From NCBI GenBank assembly GCA_041488095.1, contig JBGPOP010000019.1:20331-84330 (forward strand): DNA of 64,000 bases, read 5' to 3'. The notes under the pieces are model-generated. The model saw nothing but the letters and a program-made list of their open reading frames with translations. It was not told where the DNA came from and searched no databases. Position numbers and translations under genes: made by a program. Source of the DNA: DASYPQ01 sp041488095 (GTDB lineage Bacteria > Planctomycetota > UBA1135 > GCA-002686595). This document shows positions 1-8,540 of the stretch, piece by piece. The stretch's first letter is position 1, and each line of letters opens with the position of its first letter.

Positions 1-1152
1 CTCGGCATCGGCGCGACCGTCGCCATCGTCTCCGGCGTCCTCGCGTTGCGGCAGGGATTCAGCACCATGTTCACGTCCGGCGGACGGGACGACCTGGCGG
101 TGTTCCTGCGGCCCGGAGCGACGAACGAGGGCGACAGCCAGTTCAGCCGCGATCGCGGACTCAAGCTGATCAAGACCGTGCCGGAGATCGAGGTCGGCCC
201 GCACGGCCCGCTGGCGGCGATGGAGGCGTATCTCGCCGTGCTCCTTGCACCGAAGCGCGGGGGCCTGACCAACGTGCCGTTGCGCGGCGTGCAGCCGATG
301 ACCTTCGAGATCCGCCAGGGCGAGATCGCGATCATCGAGGGCCGCAACTTCACGCCCGGCACGGACGAGCTGATCGTCGGCTCGCGCCTGGTCGACCGGA
401 TCGAGAACTGCCATCTCGGGGACCTGATCACCTTGAACAGGACGCCGTTCCGCGTCGTGGGCGTGTTCGAGCATCCCGGCCAGTTCGGCGGCGAGATCTG
501 GGGCGACCTCGACCGGTTCCTGTCGACCATGGGCCGCTACGGACCCAATCGGGTGATCGCGAAGCTGAAGCCCGGCACCGAGCTCGGCTCGCCGGATCCG
601 GCCAAGGTGCTGTTCAGCGACGACCCGCCCGAACCGACGCCGGGATCGCTGGCCGCGCGGCTGCTCGAGGACACCGAAGTCCCGGCCAAGGTCTACACGG
701 AGAAGCAGTTCCTCGCATCCCAGACGGTGATGCTCTCGTACATGCTGGTCGGTCTGAGCCTCGCTCTGGCGGTGATCATGGGGCTCGCTGCCGTTTTCAC
801 GGCGACGAACACGATGCTCTCGGCGATCGCCGCACGGACGCACGAGATCGGCATCCTGCTCGCCCTCGGCTACCGGCCGCTCCCGATCTTCCTGTCGTTC
901 CTGTTCGAGGCGCTGCTCCTGGGTGTGATCGGCGGCTTGGTCGGCTGCCTCATGGCGCTGCCCTTCAACGGCTTGAAGGCCGGCACGATGAACTTCCAGA
1001 CCTTCACCGAGATGGCCTTCGCCTTCCGCGTCACCTCGTCCGTCCTGCTGACGGCCGTGGTCTTCTCCCTGATCCTCGGCCTGCTCGGCGGCGCCTGGCC
1101 GGCGTTTCGCGCCGCGCGGATGCGACCGACCGTGGCGATGCGGAGGGAGTGA
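1..1152 (+). CDS. ABC transporter permease, MacB/FtsX type (5' end missing)
   Basis: The reading frame is open from the first base, so the true start lies outside the window; 383 residues are visible. The visible part begins in the tail of an N-terminal membrane segment. A large periplasmic (MacB_PCD-like) domain follows to about residue 235, then a C-terminal FtsX bundle of three hydrophobic segments. The stretch ATNTMLSAIAARTHEIGIL between the first two is the typical cytoplasmic coupling helix of FtsX permeases (seen). Family members export lipoproteins, peptides or small molecules, or couple to cell-wall hydrolases; the substrate here is unknown. The partner ATPase is presumably upstream. 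The stop lies 3 nt from the convergent gene's stop. Confidence 0.85.
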   Translation, partial: LGIGATVAIVSGVLALRQGFSTMFTSGGRDDLAVFLRPGATNEGDSQFSRDRGLKLIKTVPEIEVGPHGPLAAMEAYLAVLLAPKRGGLTNVPLRGVQPMTFEIRQGEIAIIEGRNFTPGTDELIVGSRLVDRIENCHLGDLITLNRTPFRVVGVFEHPGQFGGEIWGDLDRFLSTMGRYGPNRVIAKLKPGTELGSPDPAKVLFSDDPPEPTPGSLAARLLEDTEVPAKVYTEKQFLASQTVMLSYMLVGLSLALAVIMGLAAVFTATNTMLSAIAARTHEIGILLALGYRPLPIFLSFLFEALLLGVIGGLVGCLMALPFNGLKAGTMNFQTFTEMAFAFRVTSSVLLTAVVFSLILGLLGGAWPAFRAARMRPTVAMRRE

Positions 1153-1155
1153 ACG

Positions 1156-2940
1156 CTATTCCCCGCGCTCGGTCCGCGCCATGAGCGCGGCCAGCCGCGC
1201 CGGGTCGGGTGTCTCGGCGTAGCTGCCCCGGCCGCGATGCACGTAGGCGCGCGCGGGCTCGAACAGCGTCCTCGGCCCCGGCAGGCCGAACCGCTCGAGC
1301 AGCTCCACGTCCTCGATCGGATCCACGACCTGCACGATGCGGCTCGCCACGTAGGGCTTGAGCGCCGCCGCGCGCAGCGCGCGCGTGGCCTCGGCGCCCT
1401 TGGGCCCGACGATCGTGACGTGGACCGGCTCGTTGAAGAGCAGGTCGACCGCGCGCGCGTATCCGGCCACGAAGTGCCCGAAGCTCTTGTAGTCGCCGGC
1501 GAAGGAAGCCAGCGTCGCGCGCGCGGCGTCCGCGTAGTCGTCGTCTCGCACCAGGTGCGAGAGGCGCAGCAGCGCCTCGGCCATCACCGAGTTCTCCAGG
1601 ATCGAGATCTGCCGTTGGCGCAGCCCTCCGCGCGCGCCCGGGTCGTGCAGCGTGTCGTAGAAGCCGCCTCCCTCGCTCCGGTGGCTCTCGATCGTCAGGT
1701 CGGCGAGATGGCGCGCGACCGGGAGGTAGCGGTTCTCTCCCGCGAGCTGCACCGCGTCGATCAGCGAGCGCAGCACATAGGCCTGGTCGGTCAGCAGTCC
1801 CGGAAGATGAAACGTCCCGTCCCAGTAGTGGTAGACGCCGTCGCGCTCGTCGTACAGCGCCTCCAGCAGGAAATCGAGCGTCGCCAGGGCCTGCTCGCGA
1901 TGTCGCGGTTCGTCGAGCACGACCGCGGCCTTCAAGAGCGAGCTCGTCGCCATCGCGTTCCAGTTGGCGAAGATCGTGGGATCGCAGGCCGGCGCGCCCA
2001 TCTCGCGCCGCGCCGCGAGCGTCGGCAGGTGCGCGTAGGCCGGGCTCGCGTCCTGGCTGCCCTTGAACGCGCGCGTGGCGCGATCGAGCAGTGTGCCCTG
2101 CATCCACGCGAGCACGCCCTGCGCCGTCTTTCGGAACGAGTCCTCGCCCAGCGCCTGGAACGCCTCCAGGTAGGCATGGAGCCTCTGCGCGTTGCTGTCG
2201 AGCATCTTCTCGTAGTTGGGCGCGCTCCAGTCCGGCTGCGTGGCGTAGCGGTAGAAGCCGCCCTCGACCTGGTCGTGGATCTCGCCCTCCTCCATCCTGC
2301 GCAGCGTCCGTCGCACGAGAGCGAGCATCGCCGCGTCGCCCGTCTGCGACCAGCGGATGAGGAGGAAGTCGAGTGCCTCGGGGTGGGGGAACTTGTTCTC
2401 GCGGCCCCATCCTCCGTGGATCGGGTCGGAGGTCTCGAGCAGCGTGTGCGCCACCTGCTCCACGATGTGCAGGGAGAGCGCAGGCTCCGCGGAGGCCGCG
2501 GGCTCGAGGGTCGGCGCGGTCACCCCGGATCTCCCCGCGCCCGCCGGGGAGGCGCGCTCGCCCTCGGCCCGCGCTAGCCGCGCGCGGATCGCCTCGCGGC
2601 TCCTCGAGTACACCTCCGACACGAGCTCCAGCCGCGCGACGAGCTGGTCGGGTTCGAGGAAATGGTCCGCTCCGAGCACCTCTCCCGTGTCGTCGAGCCA
2701 GGCCAGCGTGGGCCAGCCGCCCTTGGAGTAGCGCGCGTCGATGTCCGGGCGACGGTCCTTGTCGACGCGCACGGGGACAAAGCGCTCCGCGACGAGCCGC
2801 GCCACGCGCGGGTCGACGAAGACCTTGCGCTCCATCTCGCGGCTCCAGCGGCACCACGCGGCGCGGATGAAGAGCAGAACCGGCACGCCGCGCTCGCGCG
2901 CCGCGGCGAAGGCCGTCTCACCCCATTCGAGCCAAAGCAT
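1156..2940 (-). CDS. DUF255 thioredoxin-domain protein (YyaL/SPATA20-like)
   Basis: 594 residues; start taken at the ATG giving MLWLEWGE, since the in-frame TTG 18 nt upstream adds only LSGSG-like residues. An N-terminal thioredoxin-like DUF255 domain (about 1-110) is followed by an alpha/alpha-toroid region of the N-acylglucosamine-epimerase/glucoamylase type, with family landmarks such as GGWGRENKFPHPE and YEKMLDSNAQ. Family members usually carry CxWCHxM in the thioredoxin part. Here the site reads AAWCRWSREM, so one cysteine is replaced by serine and a classical dithiol reaction is unlikely. The family is widespread but its substrate is unknown. It is shorter than the usual ~650-700 residues. 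Confidence 0.85.
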   Translation of the reverse strand: MLWLEWGETAFAAARERGVPVLLFIRAAWCRWSREMERKVFVDPRVARLVAERFVPVRVDKDRRPDIDARYSKGGWPTLAWLDDTGEVLGADHFLEPDQLVARLELVSEVYSRSREAIRARLARAEGERASPAGAGRSGVTAPTLEPAASAEPALSLHIVEQVAHTLLETSDPIHGGWGRENKFPHPEALDFLLIRWSQTGDAAMLALVRRTLRRMEEGEIHDQVEGGFYRYATQPDWSAPNYEKMLDSNAQRLHAYLEAFQALGEDSFRKTAQGVLAWMQGTLLDRATRAFKGSQDASPAYAHLPTLAARREMGAPACDPTIFANWNAMATSSLLKAAVVLDEPRHREQALATLDFLLEALYDERDGVYHYWDGTFHLPGLLTDQAYVLRSLIDAVQLAGENRYLPVARHLADLTIESHRSEGGGFYDTLHDPGARGGLRQRQISILENSVMAEALLRLSHLVRDDDYADAARATLASFAGDYKSFGHFVAGYARAVDLLFNEPVHVTIVGPKGAEATRALRAAALKPYVASRIVQVVDPIEDVELLERFGLPGPRTLFEPARAYVHRGRGSYAETPDPARLAALMARTERGE

Positions 2941-3044
2941 CCCGGATCCTGATAGCAAATGCAGCTAGGCCGGGGAATCGCTCCGACCGAACGAGGCCGC
3001 CGCGCATCCCCGCAGCCCCCTCGGAGAGCGGCGGGAGAGCCGCC

Positions 3045-3467
3045 CTACTCGGCGGCGCGCACCGCGCTGCGTTCCACGGGAGCGGGCAAGGGGACGGTCC
3101 CGACGTCGAGGACCGGGCAGTCCAGGTAGAGCTGGTCGAGGTCGTAGTACTGCCGCGCCTCGGGCTGCAGGACGTGCACGACCACGTCGACGAGGTCGAT
3201 GAGCACCCACCAGCCGAGATCTGTGCCCTCGGCCTTGGCATGGCGCTCGCCGAATTCCTTGAGCCGCGTGTGGATCTCGCTGTAGATCGCCTTGACGTGC
3301 GGCCGGGAGTTACCGGTGACGAGCACGAAGTAGCTCGCGATCTTGATGTGCTCGGAGACGTCGTAGACCTTGACGTCGACACCCTTCTTGGTCTGGGCGA
3401 GATGCGCCGTCAGAGCGGCGAGCTGCTTGGCTTCGATGGGGGGTGCTCCGGCTCGGGACGACGTCAT
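3045..3467 (-). CDS. rsfS: Ribosomal silencing factor RsfS (Iojap family)
   Basis: 140 residues. RsfS binds ribosomal protein uL14 on the 50S subunit and blocks 30S joining when nutrients are short. The family core is evident: DVSEHIKIASYFVLVTGNS, then RPHVKAI, then EGTDLGWWVLIDLVDVVVHV and the YYDLDQLYLDCP tail. The first ~20 residues are variable as usual. The start is the ATG at 3467, preceded by a TAGCTC box 8 nt away but no clear Shine-Dalgarno. Its usual neighbour nadD is not present. Confidence 0.95.
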   Translation of the reverse strand: MTSSRAGAPPIEAKQLAALTAHLAQTKKGVDVKVYDVSEHIKIASYFVLVTGNSRPHVKAIYSEIHTRLKEFGERHAKAEGTDLGWWVLIDLVDVVVHVLQPEARQYYDLDQLYLDCPVLDVGTVPLPAPVERSAVRAAE

Positions 3468-3562
3468 TCTACGCGGAGCTAGAAGCCCTGGCGAGGTCTG
3501 GATCCGCCCCAGGCAGCAGGCGAAGTCGAGGCAGGCGAGGCGTGAGGTCGCGGAGCGAGTGA

Positions 3563-4216
3563 TCAGATCGCCGTCGGCGGGCTCGCCGATGGATCGCCTG
3601 GGCCCTCACGCCTGCGCTTCCAGGCGCGCCAGATCACGATCGCCGTCATGGCGAAGACCGCGAAACCGAGGATGAAGTGCAGATCCTTGACCGTCTTGCG
3701 CAGCATGTCGATCGAGCCGCCGAAGATCCTCCCCAGCCAGATCGAGGCCGGCACCGAGATCAGCACGCCCAGCACGTCCAGGAGCAGGAAGCGCGGAAAG
3801 CCCATGCCCAGCGTCCCGGCCACGAAGTAAGCGGGAATGCGCAGTCCGGGCATGAACCGGCACGAGAACACCACCCAGTTGCCGTGCAGGGAGAAGCGCC
3901 GCTCGAGCTTGCCGAAGCGCTCCGGGTGCAGGATCTTGGCCGCCAGACGGCTCTTGAGCGCCGCGAGTCCCCAGTGCCGACCCAGCCAGTACGGGATCGA
4001 GTCCCCGATCAGGATGGCCGCCGAGCACACCACCGTGATCTGCACGAAGTCCACCTTCCCCTGGTACAGCAGGATCCCCGACCCGATCAGCGTCACCTCC
4101 TCCGGCAGCGGCAGCCCGAGCCCGCACAGGAGCAGCACCGTGAACGGGGCCAAGTAGTGGAACCGCCCGAAGAGGGCGGTCACGTAGTCCGCGAGTCCAG
4201 ACCAGGCGGGGAACAC
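3563..4216 (-). CDS. DedA family membrane protein
   Basis: 217 residues, GTG start. DedA (SNARE-associated/VTT domain) proteins are inner-membrane transporters implicated in flipping polyprenyl and phospholipid carriers and in membrane potential maintenance. The hallmarks are present: LPLPEEVTLIGSGILLYQGK near residues 35-54, GDSIPYWLGRHWG, and FSCRFMPGLRIPAYFVAGTLGM, where the conserved F/GR(F)xPG(xR) motif holds the functional arginines. A final hydrophobic helix precedes a basic tail. A TAGCAT box lies 9 nt before the start. The individual substrate cannot be told from sequence. Confidence 0.93.
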   Translation of the reverse strand: MFPAWSGLADYVTALFGRFHYLAPFTVLLLCGLGLPLPEEVTLIGSGILLYQGKVDFVQITVVCSAAILIGDSIPYWLGRHWGLAALKSRLAAKILHPERFGKLERRFSLHGNWVVFSCRFMPGLRIPAYFVAGTLGMGFPRFLLLDVLGVLISVPASIWLGRIFGGSIDMLRKTVKDLHFILGFAVFAMTAIVIWRAWKRRREGPGDPSASPPTAI

Positions 4217-4653
4217 GGGGCCGAGATGCTATCGGGAATCTGGCCCACACCGATGTGCAAACCCGACCTCCGGGTCGGAAGGAATTTCGGGATGCGATGA
4301 AACCGGACGGCCGGCCCGGGGTCATCGACGACATCGGATCTGCCAACCGACCTGGTCATCGCTTTCAGGGGTTGATCCCCAGCGGGAGCCCGACCTCCAC
4401 CGCTCATCCGGTCAGGCTCCGAAGGGGCTTCGTGGCGATTTCATGTGCCTGGTCGGGGGATGCTCTTCTGCCCACCACACTCGACAAGAGCAGCAGCTGA
4501 GCGGGACTCCATTCGTTCACAGGGCACTTTCCGGAGGCGGTCCGGGGGCTCCAATTCGCACCCCGACCTCGCCTTGGGAGATCGGGTTGCAGGCTTTCCA
4601 TGGAAATCTCGACCATCCATGAAACTCGGAGCACAGCGACGTGGGCCAGATTC
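4217..4653. other. 437-bp gap without a recognised gene
   Basis: This lies between the dedA-like start and the 3' end of the TPR gene, both on the minus strand. Short open frames occur on both strands, but none shows the third-position GC bias of the neighbours or resembles a known family. The words CCCGACCTCC (4262-4271 and 4389-4398) and CCCGACCTCG (4562-4571) share CCCGACCTC. The first forms a small hairpin, CCGACC/GGTCGG at 4263-4278. It could be decayed coding DNA or a non-coding RNA region; nothing decides this. Confidence 0.4.
4226..4231 (-). promoter_or_regulatory. Putative -10 box (TAGCAT) of the dedA-like gene
   Basis: On the minus strand TAGCAT lies 9 nt upstream of the GTG start at 4216. 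Transcription would then begin within a few bases of the start codon, and no Shine-Dalgarno fits between. No good -35 was found at 16-18 nt. It belongs to the recurrent leaderless-type pattern seen across the window. Confidence 0.45.
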
Positions 4654-5313
4654 TCAGCGGAGAGCACGGCCCTCCAGGACCTTCCCCCTCGCGCGCCCAG
4701 CCGCCTCGCCCGCGTGAGGGTAGCCCTTCGCTGCGGCGCGCTCGAAGGCGTCGGCTGCCAGGCGCCAAGCCTCGGCGGAGGTTGGGGGCCAGGCTCGGTC
4801 CGTTTCGGGGAGGGAGCCCAGGAAGGCGAATGCGACGCCGCGCTCGAAGAGGAGCGCGCCGGGGTCGCGTGAGACGGGCTCGCCCCGCTCGAGCGTGTCG
4901 AGGCCGGCACGGATCCAGCGGGCGCGGGCGCCGGCGTCGGGTTCGCGCTGGAGCGACGCGCGTTCGTAGAGGAAATGGTGCGCGAGGAAGATCCAGCCCT
5001 CGGGATCGCCGGGATCCAGGCGCAGCGCGGTCTCGGCGCGCGCGTAGGCGCGCGCCGTCTCGCCGCGGCGCAGCGCGAGGTCGACCCGCACCCACTGCGC
5101 GCTGGCTGCCAGGCTCGCCACGGGCCCGAGCAGGCGCTCGAGCAGGGAACCCTGGCGAGCGCGCGGTGGCTGCCCGCCGGAGCGCGCGATCGACCAGGCC
5201 AGGAGCGCGGCGACGGCGAGCCAGCCGGCCGCCCACAGCGTCCATCGCGCCCGCAACGGGATCCTTCCCGCCCGCCACGGAGATCTCCTCGATCGATCGG
5301 GGACCCCGTTCAC
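4654..5313 (-). CDS. Membrane-anchored TPR-like protein
   Basis: 219 residues. The GTG start overlaps the upstream permease stop as GTGA (5310-5313), which fixes the start and indicates translational coupling. After a basic N-terminus, a single membrane segment (WTLWAAGWLAVAALLAWSIA, about residues 22-41) is followed by helical, alanine-rich tetratricopeptide-like repeats such as ARAYARAETALRLDPGDPEG and AWRLAADAFERAAAKGY. It is the last gene of the hydrolase-ATPase-permease operon and may be an accessory, scaffold-like part of that ABC complex. No specific family was recognised. Confidence 0.75.
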   Translation of the reverse strand: MNGVPDRSRRSPWRAGRIPLRARWTLWAAGWLAVAALLAWSIARSGGQPPRARQGSLLERLLGPVASLAASAQWVRVDLALRRGETARAYARAETALRLDPGDPEGWIFLAHHFLYERASLQREPDAGARARWIRAGLDTLERGEPVSRDPGALLFERGVAFAFLGSLPETDRAWPPTSAEAWRLAADAFERAAAKGYPHAGEAAGRARGKVLEGRALR

Positions 5314-6434
5314 GGGCTCGTTCTCCAGCGCCGGAGGCCCGCGGCGCCGAGTACCAGGCCGAACGCGGCGAGCGCAGCGGCGAGCGCGAGGCTGCGCAGA
5401 TCGAAGGCCGCCGGGACGCGGCCCGACCCGGCGACCTCGAGCGCGTCCCACAGATCGGCGCCGGGCAGCCAGGCGGGAGCGCGATCGCCGAGCCAAGCGG
5501 GGATCCACGCCGCGAGCAGCGCGAGCGCCGCGGTCGGCGCGCTGACCCACGCGCCCAGGCCCAGGGCGAGCCCGATCCAGGCGGCGAGCGCCAGGAGGAG
5601 GCGCACGAAGATGCCTGCGCCGGCTGCTCGCTCGCTCGCACACGGCACCCACAGCTCCCCCGCGTCGGAGATCACGAACGCGCGGGCGCCCGCGCGCTCG
5701 CAGGACAGCTCGAGCCGCAGGTCGCCGGGCCCCGGCGGCAGCTCGACCTCGACGAAGCCTCGCGAAGCCATGCGGCCGCGGGTGATCCGCTCCCCGGTCT
5801 CGTCGTTCGCGCCATCGCGCCCGCGGTTCACTCTCTCGCGCCGTGCGCGGAAGTCGATCTCGGTCGAGGCCCCGGATCCCGCTCCGAAGCCGAGCTCGAT
5901 GCGCACCCGCGCGCCGGCGGGCGCGCGTTCGCGCGGATCGGGCGCGGTCCACGCGAGCGGCGCGTTGGCCTCGATCCAGGTTGCCGGAGGGACCGCGATC
6001 TCGCCCGCCCGGCGCAGGCTCGGCCCGCCCGCCCCGACGGGGCCGGCGCGGAGCTCGATCGCGAGGAAGGAAAGCGCCAGGAGCGCGGTCGCACCCGACC
6101 ACGTTCCGAGCCAGGTCGAGACGAGGATCGTGCCGCGGCCGGCCGAGCGGCTGCCGAGCCACTCGGCCTCGCCCGCCCTCCACGTGGAGACGGTGCGCGC
6201 CGCGCGCGCGATGAGCAGCGGAACGATCGCGAGGACGAGGACCGTCCAGACTCCCTCGCGCGTCATGCCGCGCGCGAGCGCGCCGGCGTCGCCCCCGCCG
6301 GCGCCTGCCTCGATCAGCGCATTCTCGCCGGCCCAATCCCGCTGGAGGAGGAGGAACGCGAGCACGGCCCATGAGCCGAGCACCGCCGGCGCGAGAGAGC
6401 GCCGGAAGGCGAGCACGCACAGGCCGGCGTTCAC
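5310..6434 (-). CDS. ABC-2-like membrane protein (transport permease)
   Basis: 374 residues; the ATG start overlaps the ATPase stop (ATGA, 6431-6434). Hydrophobic helices near the N-terminus (about 14-30, 65-80 and 105-127) and at the C-terminus (about 270-310 and 345-368) flank a long extracytoplasmic region rich in beta-type sequence (about 130-265). Its position directly after an ABC ATPase and its topology fit the membrane half of an ABC-2 type exporter. No sequence motif proves it, so the assignment rests largely on context. Confidence 0.7.
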   Translation of the reverse strand: MNAGLCVLAFRRSLAPAVLGSWAVLAFLLLQRDWAGENALIEAGAGGGDAGALARGMTREGVWTVLVLAIVPLLIARAARTVSTWRAGEAEWLGSRSAGRGTILVSTWLGTWSGATALLALSFLAIELRAGPVGAGGPSLRRAGEIAVPPATWIEANAPLAWTAPDPRERAPAGARVRIELGFGAGSGASTEIDFRARRERVNRGRDGANDETGERITRGRMASRGFVEVELPPGPGDLRLELSCERAGARAFVISDAGELWVPCASERAAGAGIFVRLLLALAAWIGLALGLGAWVSAPTAALALLAAWIPAWLGDRAPAWLPGADLWDALEVAGSGRVPAAFDLRSLALAAALAAFGLVLGAAGLRRWRTSP

Positions 6435-7192
6435 GTCTTCCTGGTCTCTTCACGGGCGTGAGCGCGCTCGCGGTAGAGGTCGAGGAGCGAGCGCCCGGCC
6501 AGGAGCTCGCCCGGGACGCCGCGGACGGCGATCCGGCCGGAGAGGATCACCGCCAGCTCGTCGCAGTGCTCGCGGAGATCGCCGATCAGGTGCGAAGCGA
6601 TCACGACCGACGCGCCGCGCGCCCGGGTCTCGGCGAGGATCGCGGCGAGCACCTCGAAGCCCTGCGCGTCGAGCCCCGCGGTCGGCTCGTCGAGGAGCAG
6701 GAGGTCGGGACGCGAGAGCGCCGCTTGCGCGAGACCGAAGCGGCGCAGCATGCCGCGCGAAAAGCGTCCCAAGCGGTGGCGCGCCTCCTCGCGCAGGCCG
6801 ACGAGATCGAGCAGGCGGTCGCCCTCCGGGCGCCGGTCGGCCCGGCGCATGCCCGAGAGCGAACCCATGAGGTCGAGCGCGGAGCGCGCGGAGAGCTCGG
6901 GCGGGAAGGGGGACTCCTCCGGCAGGTAGCCGGTCCTGCGGCGCACCGCACCGTCCTGCGGGCTGCCCCCGAGCACTCGCACCTCGCCCGAGGAGGCGCG
7001 ATCGACGCCGGAGAGGATGCGCAGGAGCGTGCTCTTGCCCGAGCCGTTCGGTCCGGCCAGGCCGAGCGTCTCTCCCTGCGCGAGGTCGAGGTCGACGCCG
7101 CAGAGCACCTCCCGCCGGCGGAGACCGAGCAGCAGCGGGTAGCTCTTCCGCACACCGCGGAGGTCGAGGGCCGGTTCCGTCGCGCTGGCCAT
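6431..7192 (-). CDS. ABC transporter ATP-binding protein
   Basis: 253 residues. Walker A is GPNGSGKST (47-55), the signature is FSRGM (144-148) in place of LSGGQ, Walker B is LLLLDEP (164-170) followed by TAGLD, and the H-loop histidine is in ASHL (201). The FSRGM-type signature and the length match exporter ATPases of the CcmA/NatA/Ybh type. It energises the membrane protein encoded immediately downstream. It follows the alpha/beta hydrolase gene after a 25-nt gap, so it is probably read from the promoter at 8091. Confidence 0.95.
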   Translation of the reverse strand: MASATEPALDLRGVRKSYPLLLGLRRREVLCGVDLDLAQGETLGLAGPNGSGKSTLLRILSGVDRASSGEVRVLGGSPQDGAVRRRTGYLPEESPFPPELSARSALDLMGSLSGMRRADRRPEGDRLLDLVGLREEARHRLGRFSRGMLRRFGLAQAALSRPDLLLLDEPTAGLDAQGFEVLAAILAETRARGASVVIASHLIGDLREHCDELAVILSGRIAVRGVPGELLAGRSLLDLYRERAHAREETRKT

Positions 7193-7217
7193 GATGAGCC
7201 GTCGGCCGACGCCCGAG

Positions 7218-8081
7218 CTAGAGCGCTCCTGCGATGAACGTGTGCACCTGGGCCCTCCAGTCTTCGCGCTGCGTGAAGCCGCCCTCGCCGTGCCGGCCGC
7301 CGGTCGCGAGGAAGCGCTTGGGCTCGCTCGCGGAGTCGAAGAGCCTGCGGCCCTGTGCGAAGGGCACGAGGTCGTCCTCGGGGCTGTGGATCACGAGCAC
7401 GGGCACTCCCAGCCGTCCGATCTTGGCCGCGGAGTCGTAGCGTGCGCGCAGGAGGAGCCGCACCGGCAGCCAGGGGTAGACGCTCCCTGCGACGCTCGAC
7501 ATCGAGGTGAACGAATCCTCGACGAGGACGGCCCCGACCTTGCGCCGCAGGGCGAGCTCGATCGCGACGGCGCCGCCGAGCGACTCGCCGTAGATCGCGA
7601 TCCGCTCCGGCGCGAAGCCCTCCTCCCCCGCGAGACGATCGTAGGCGGCCTCCGCGTCGAGGTAGGTGCCCTCCTCGCCCGGCTTCCCGGTGCTCGCGCC
7701 GTAGCCGCGGTAGTCGAAGAGGAGGACGGCGAGCCCCATCTCCGCGAACGCCTCGGCGAGCGGAAGGCGCATCTCGATGTTGCCGGCGTTGCCGTGGCAG
7801 ACGAGCACAGCGCCCGCGGGTCGGACCGGCGCTCCCGCCGTCGGGTGCGGCAGTGCGAGCCAGGCGTGAAGACGCTCTCCGTCGCGCGTTTCGATCCACT
7901 CCTCGCGCACGCTCAACACGCGGGACGCCGGCGGCGCGCCCGGCCGCGGGCCGGGATAGTAGATCAGGCGCTCCTGCCAGACCCAGCAGGCCAGCACCAC
8001 GAGGAGGTAGACCGCCGCGACGGCGAAGAACCAGGTCAGCAAGCGCGCTCTCCAGGCACGGGCTCGTCCGCGCGCGGCCAT
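7218..8081 (-). CDS. Membrane-anchored alpha/beta hydrolase (BEM46/YqkD-like)
   Basis: 287 residues. One N-terminal membrane helix (about 15-36) is followed by a Bem46-type alpha/beta hydrolase. HGNAGN (96-101) supplies the oxyanion hole, GESLGG carries the nucleophile Ser167, Asp237 in SPEDDLVP and His264 in GGRHGE complete the triad, and FDYRGYG (122-128) is typical of the group. The natural substrate is unknown; family members are esterase- or thioesterase-like. It heads an operon with the ABC ATPase, permease and TPR genes and has its own well-formed promoter. Confidence 0.92.
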   Translation of the reverse strand: MAARGRARAWRARLLTWFFAVAAVYLLVVLACWVWQERLIYYPGPRPGAPPASRVLSVREEWIETRDGERLHAWLALPHPTAGAPVRPAGAVLVCHGNAGNIEMRLPLAEAFAEMGLAVLLFDYRGYGASTGKPGEEGTYLDAEAAYDRLAGEEGFAPERIAIYGESLGGAVAIELALRRKVGAVLVEDSFTSMSSVAGSVYPWLPVRLLLRARYDSAAKIGRLGVPVLVIHSPEDDLVPFAQGRRLFDSASEPKRFLATGGRHGEGGFTQREDWRAQVHTFIAGAL

Positions 8082-8090
8082 GGGCGGATG

Positions 8091-8119
8091 ACGCTAGCGG
8101 GAGGGCGTTCCGACGACAA
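8091..8119 (-). promoter_or_regulatory. Promoter TTGTCG-17-TAGCGT of the hydrolase operon
   Basis: On the minus strand the -35 TTGTCG (8114-8119) and the -10 TAGCGT (8091-8096) are separated by exactly 17 nt, the sigma-70 optimum. The -10 ends 9 nt before the ATG at 8081. The transcript would start at or a few bases before the start codon, with no room for a Shine-Dalgarno. Predicted only. Confidence 0.6.
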
Positions 8120-8223
8120 GCCGGGCATCCAACCAGTGTCGCCGACGCCGGTCACAGTCTCGAACCGTACCCGGGGGCCCCTTCGGGCCGGATCGAATCT
8201 GTGACACACTGCTGCGGCACCGC

Positions 8224-8526
8224 ATGCCGATCTGGAGCCGAATCGTCCCGAGATGGGGCGGGGAGCCGCTCGCGCTGGTTCTCTACACGCGCGAGCGCTG
8301 TCCCCTGTGCGACGAGATGAAGGCCGAGATCGCGCGTGCCGGCCTCGGGAACCGTTGCGCGCTGCGCGAGATCGACGTGGACTCGGATCCTGTTCTGGTC
8401 GAACGCTTCGGCCGCTCGGTCCCCGTGCTCGAGATCGAGGGCCGCGCGGCGTTCAAGGGGCGGTTGACGGCAGAGGACCTGCGCCGCAAGGTGGAGCGCG
8501 CGCTGAGCGAGAGAGAGCCCGCTTAG
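8224..8526 (+). CDS. Glutaredoxin-like protein (DUF836 type)
   Basis: 100 residues. A small thioredoxin-fold protein with redox pair CPLC at 26-29 in the strand LVLYTRERCPLCDE, followed by the cis-proline strand SVPVLEIEG and a last helix. This matches the short glutaredoxin/DUF836 group (YbbN-independent, about 80-100 residues). It would perform dithiol-disulfide exchange in the cytoplasm. The stop codon is 14 nt before the FHA gene, so the two are probably co-transcribed. Confidence 0.88.
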   Translation: MPIWSRIVPRWGGEPLALVLYTRERCPLCDEMKAEIARAGLGNRCALREIDVDSDPVLVERFGRSVPVLEIEGRAAFKGRLTAEDLRRKVERALSEREPA

Positions 8527-8540
8527 GGCTCGTACCCGGC

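Noticed and set aside
4180..4500. Small open frames in the gap (75 aa minus strand, 81 aa plus strand)
   Set aside because: No start signals, no codon bias like the neighbours, and no recognisable family.
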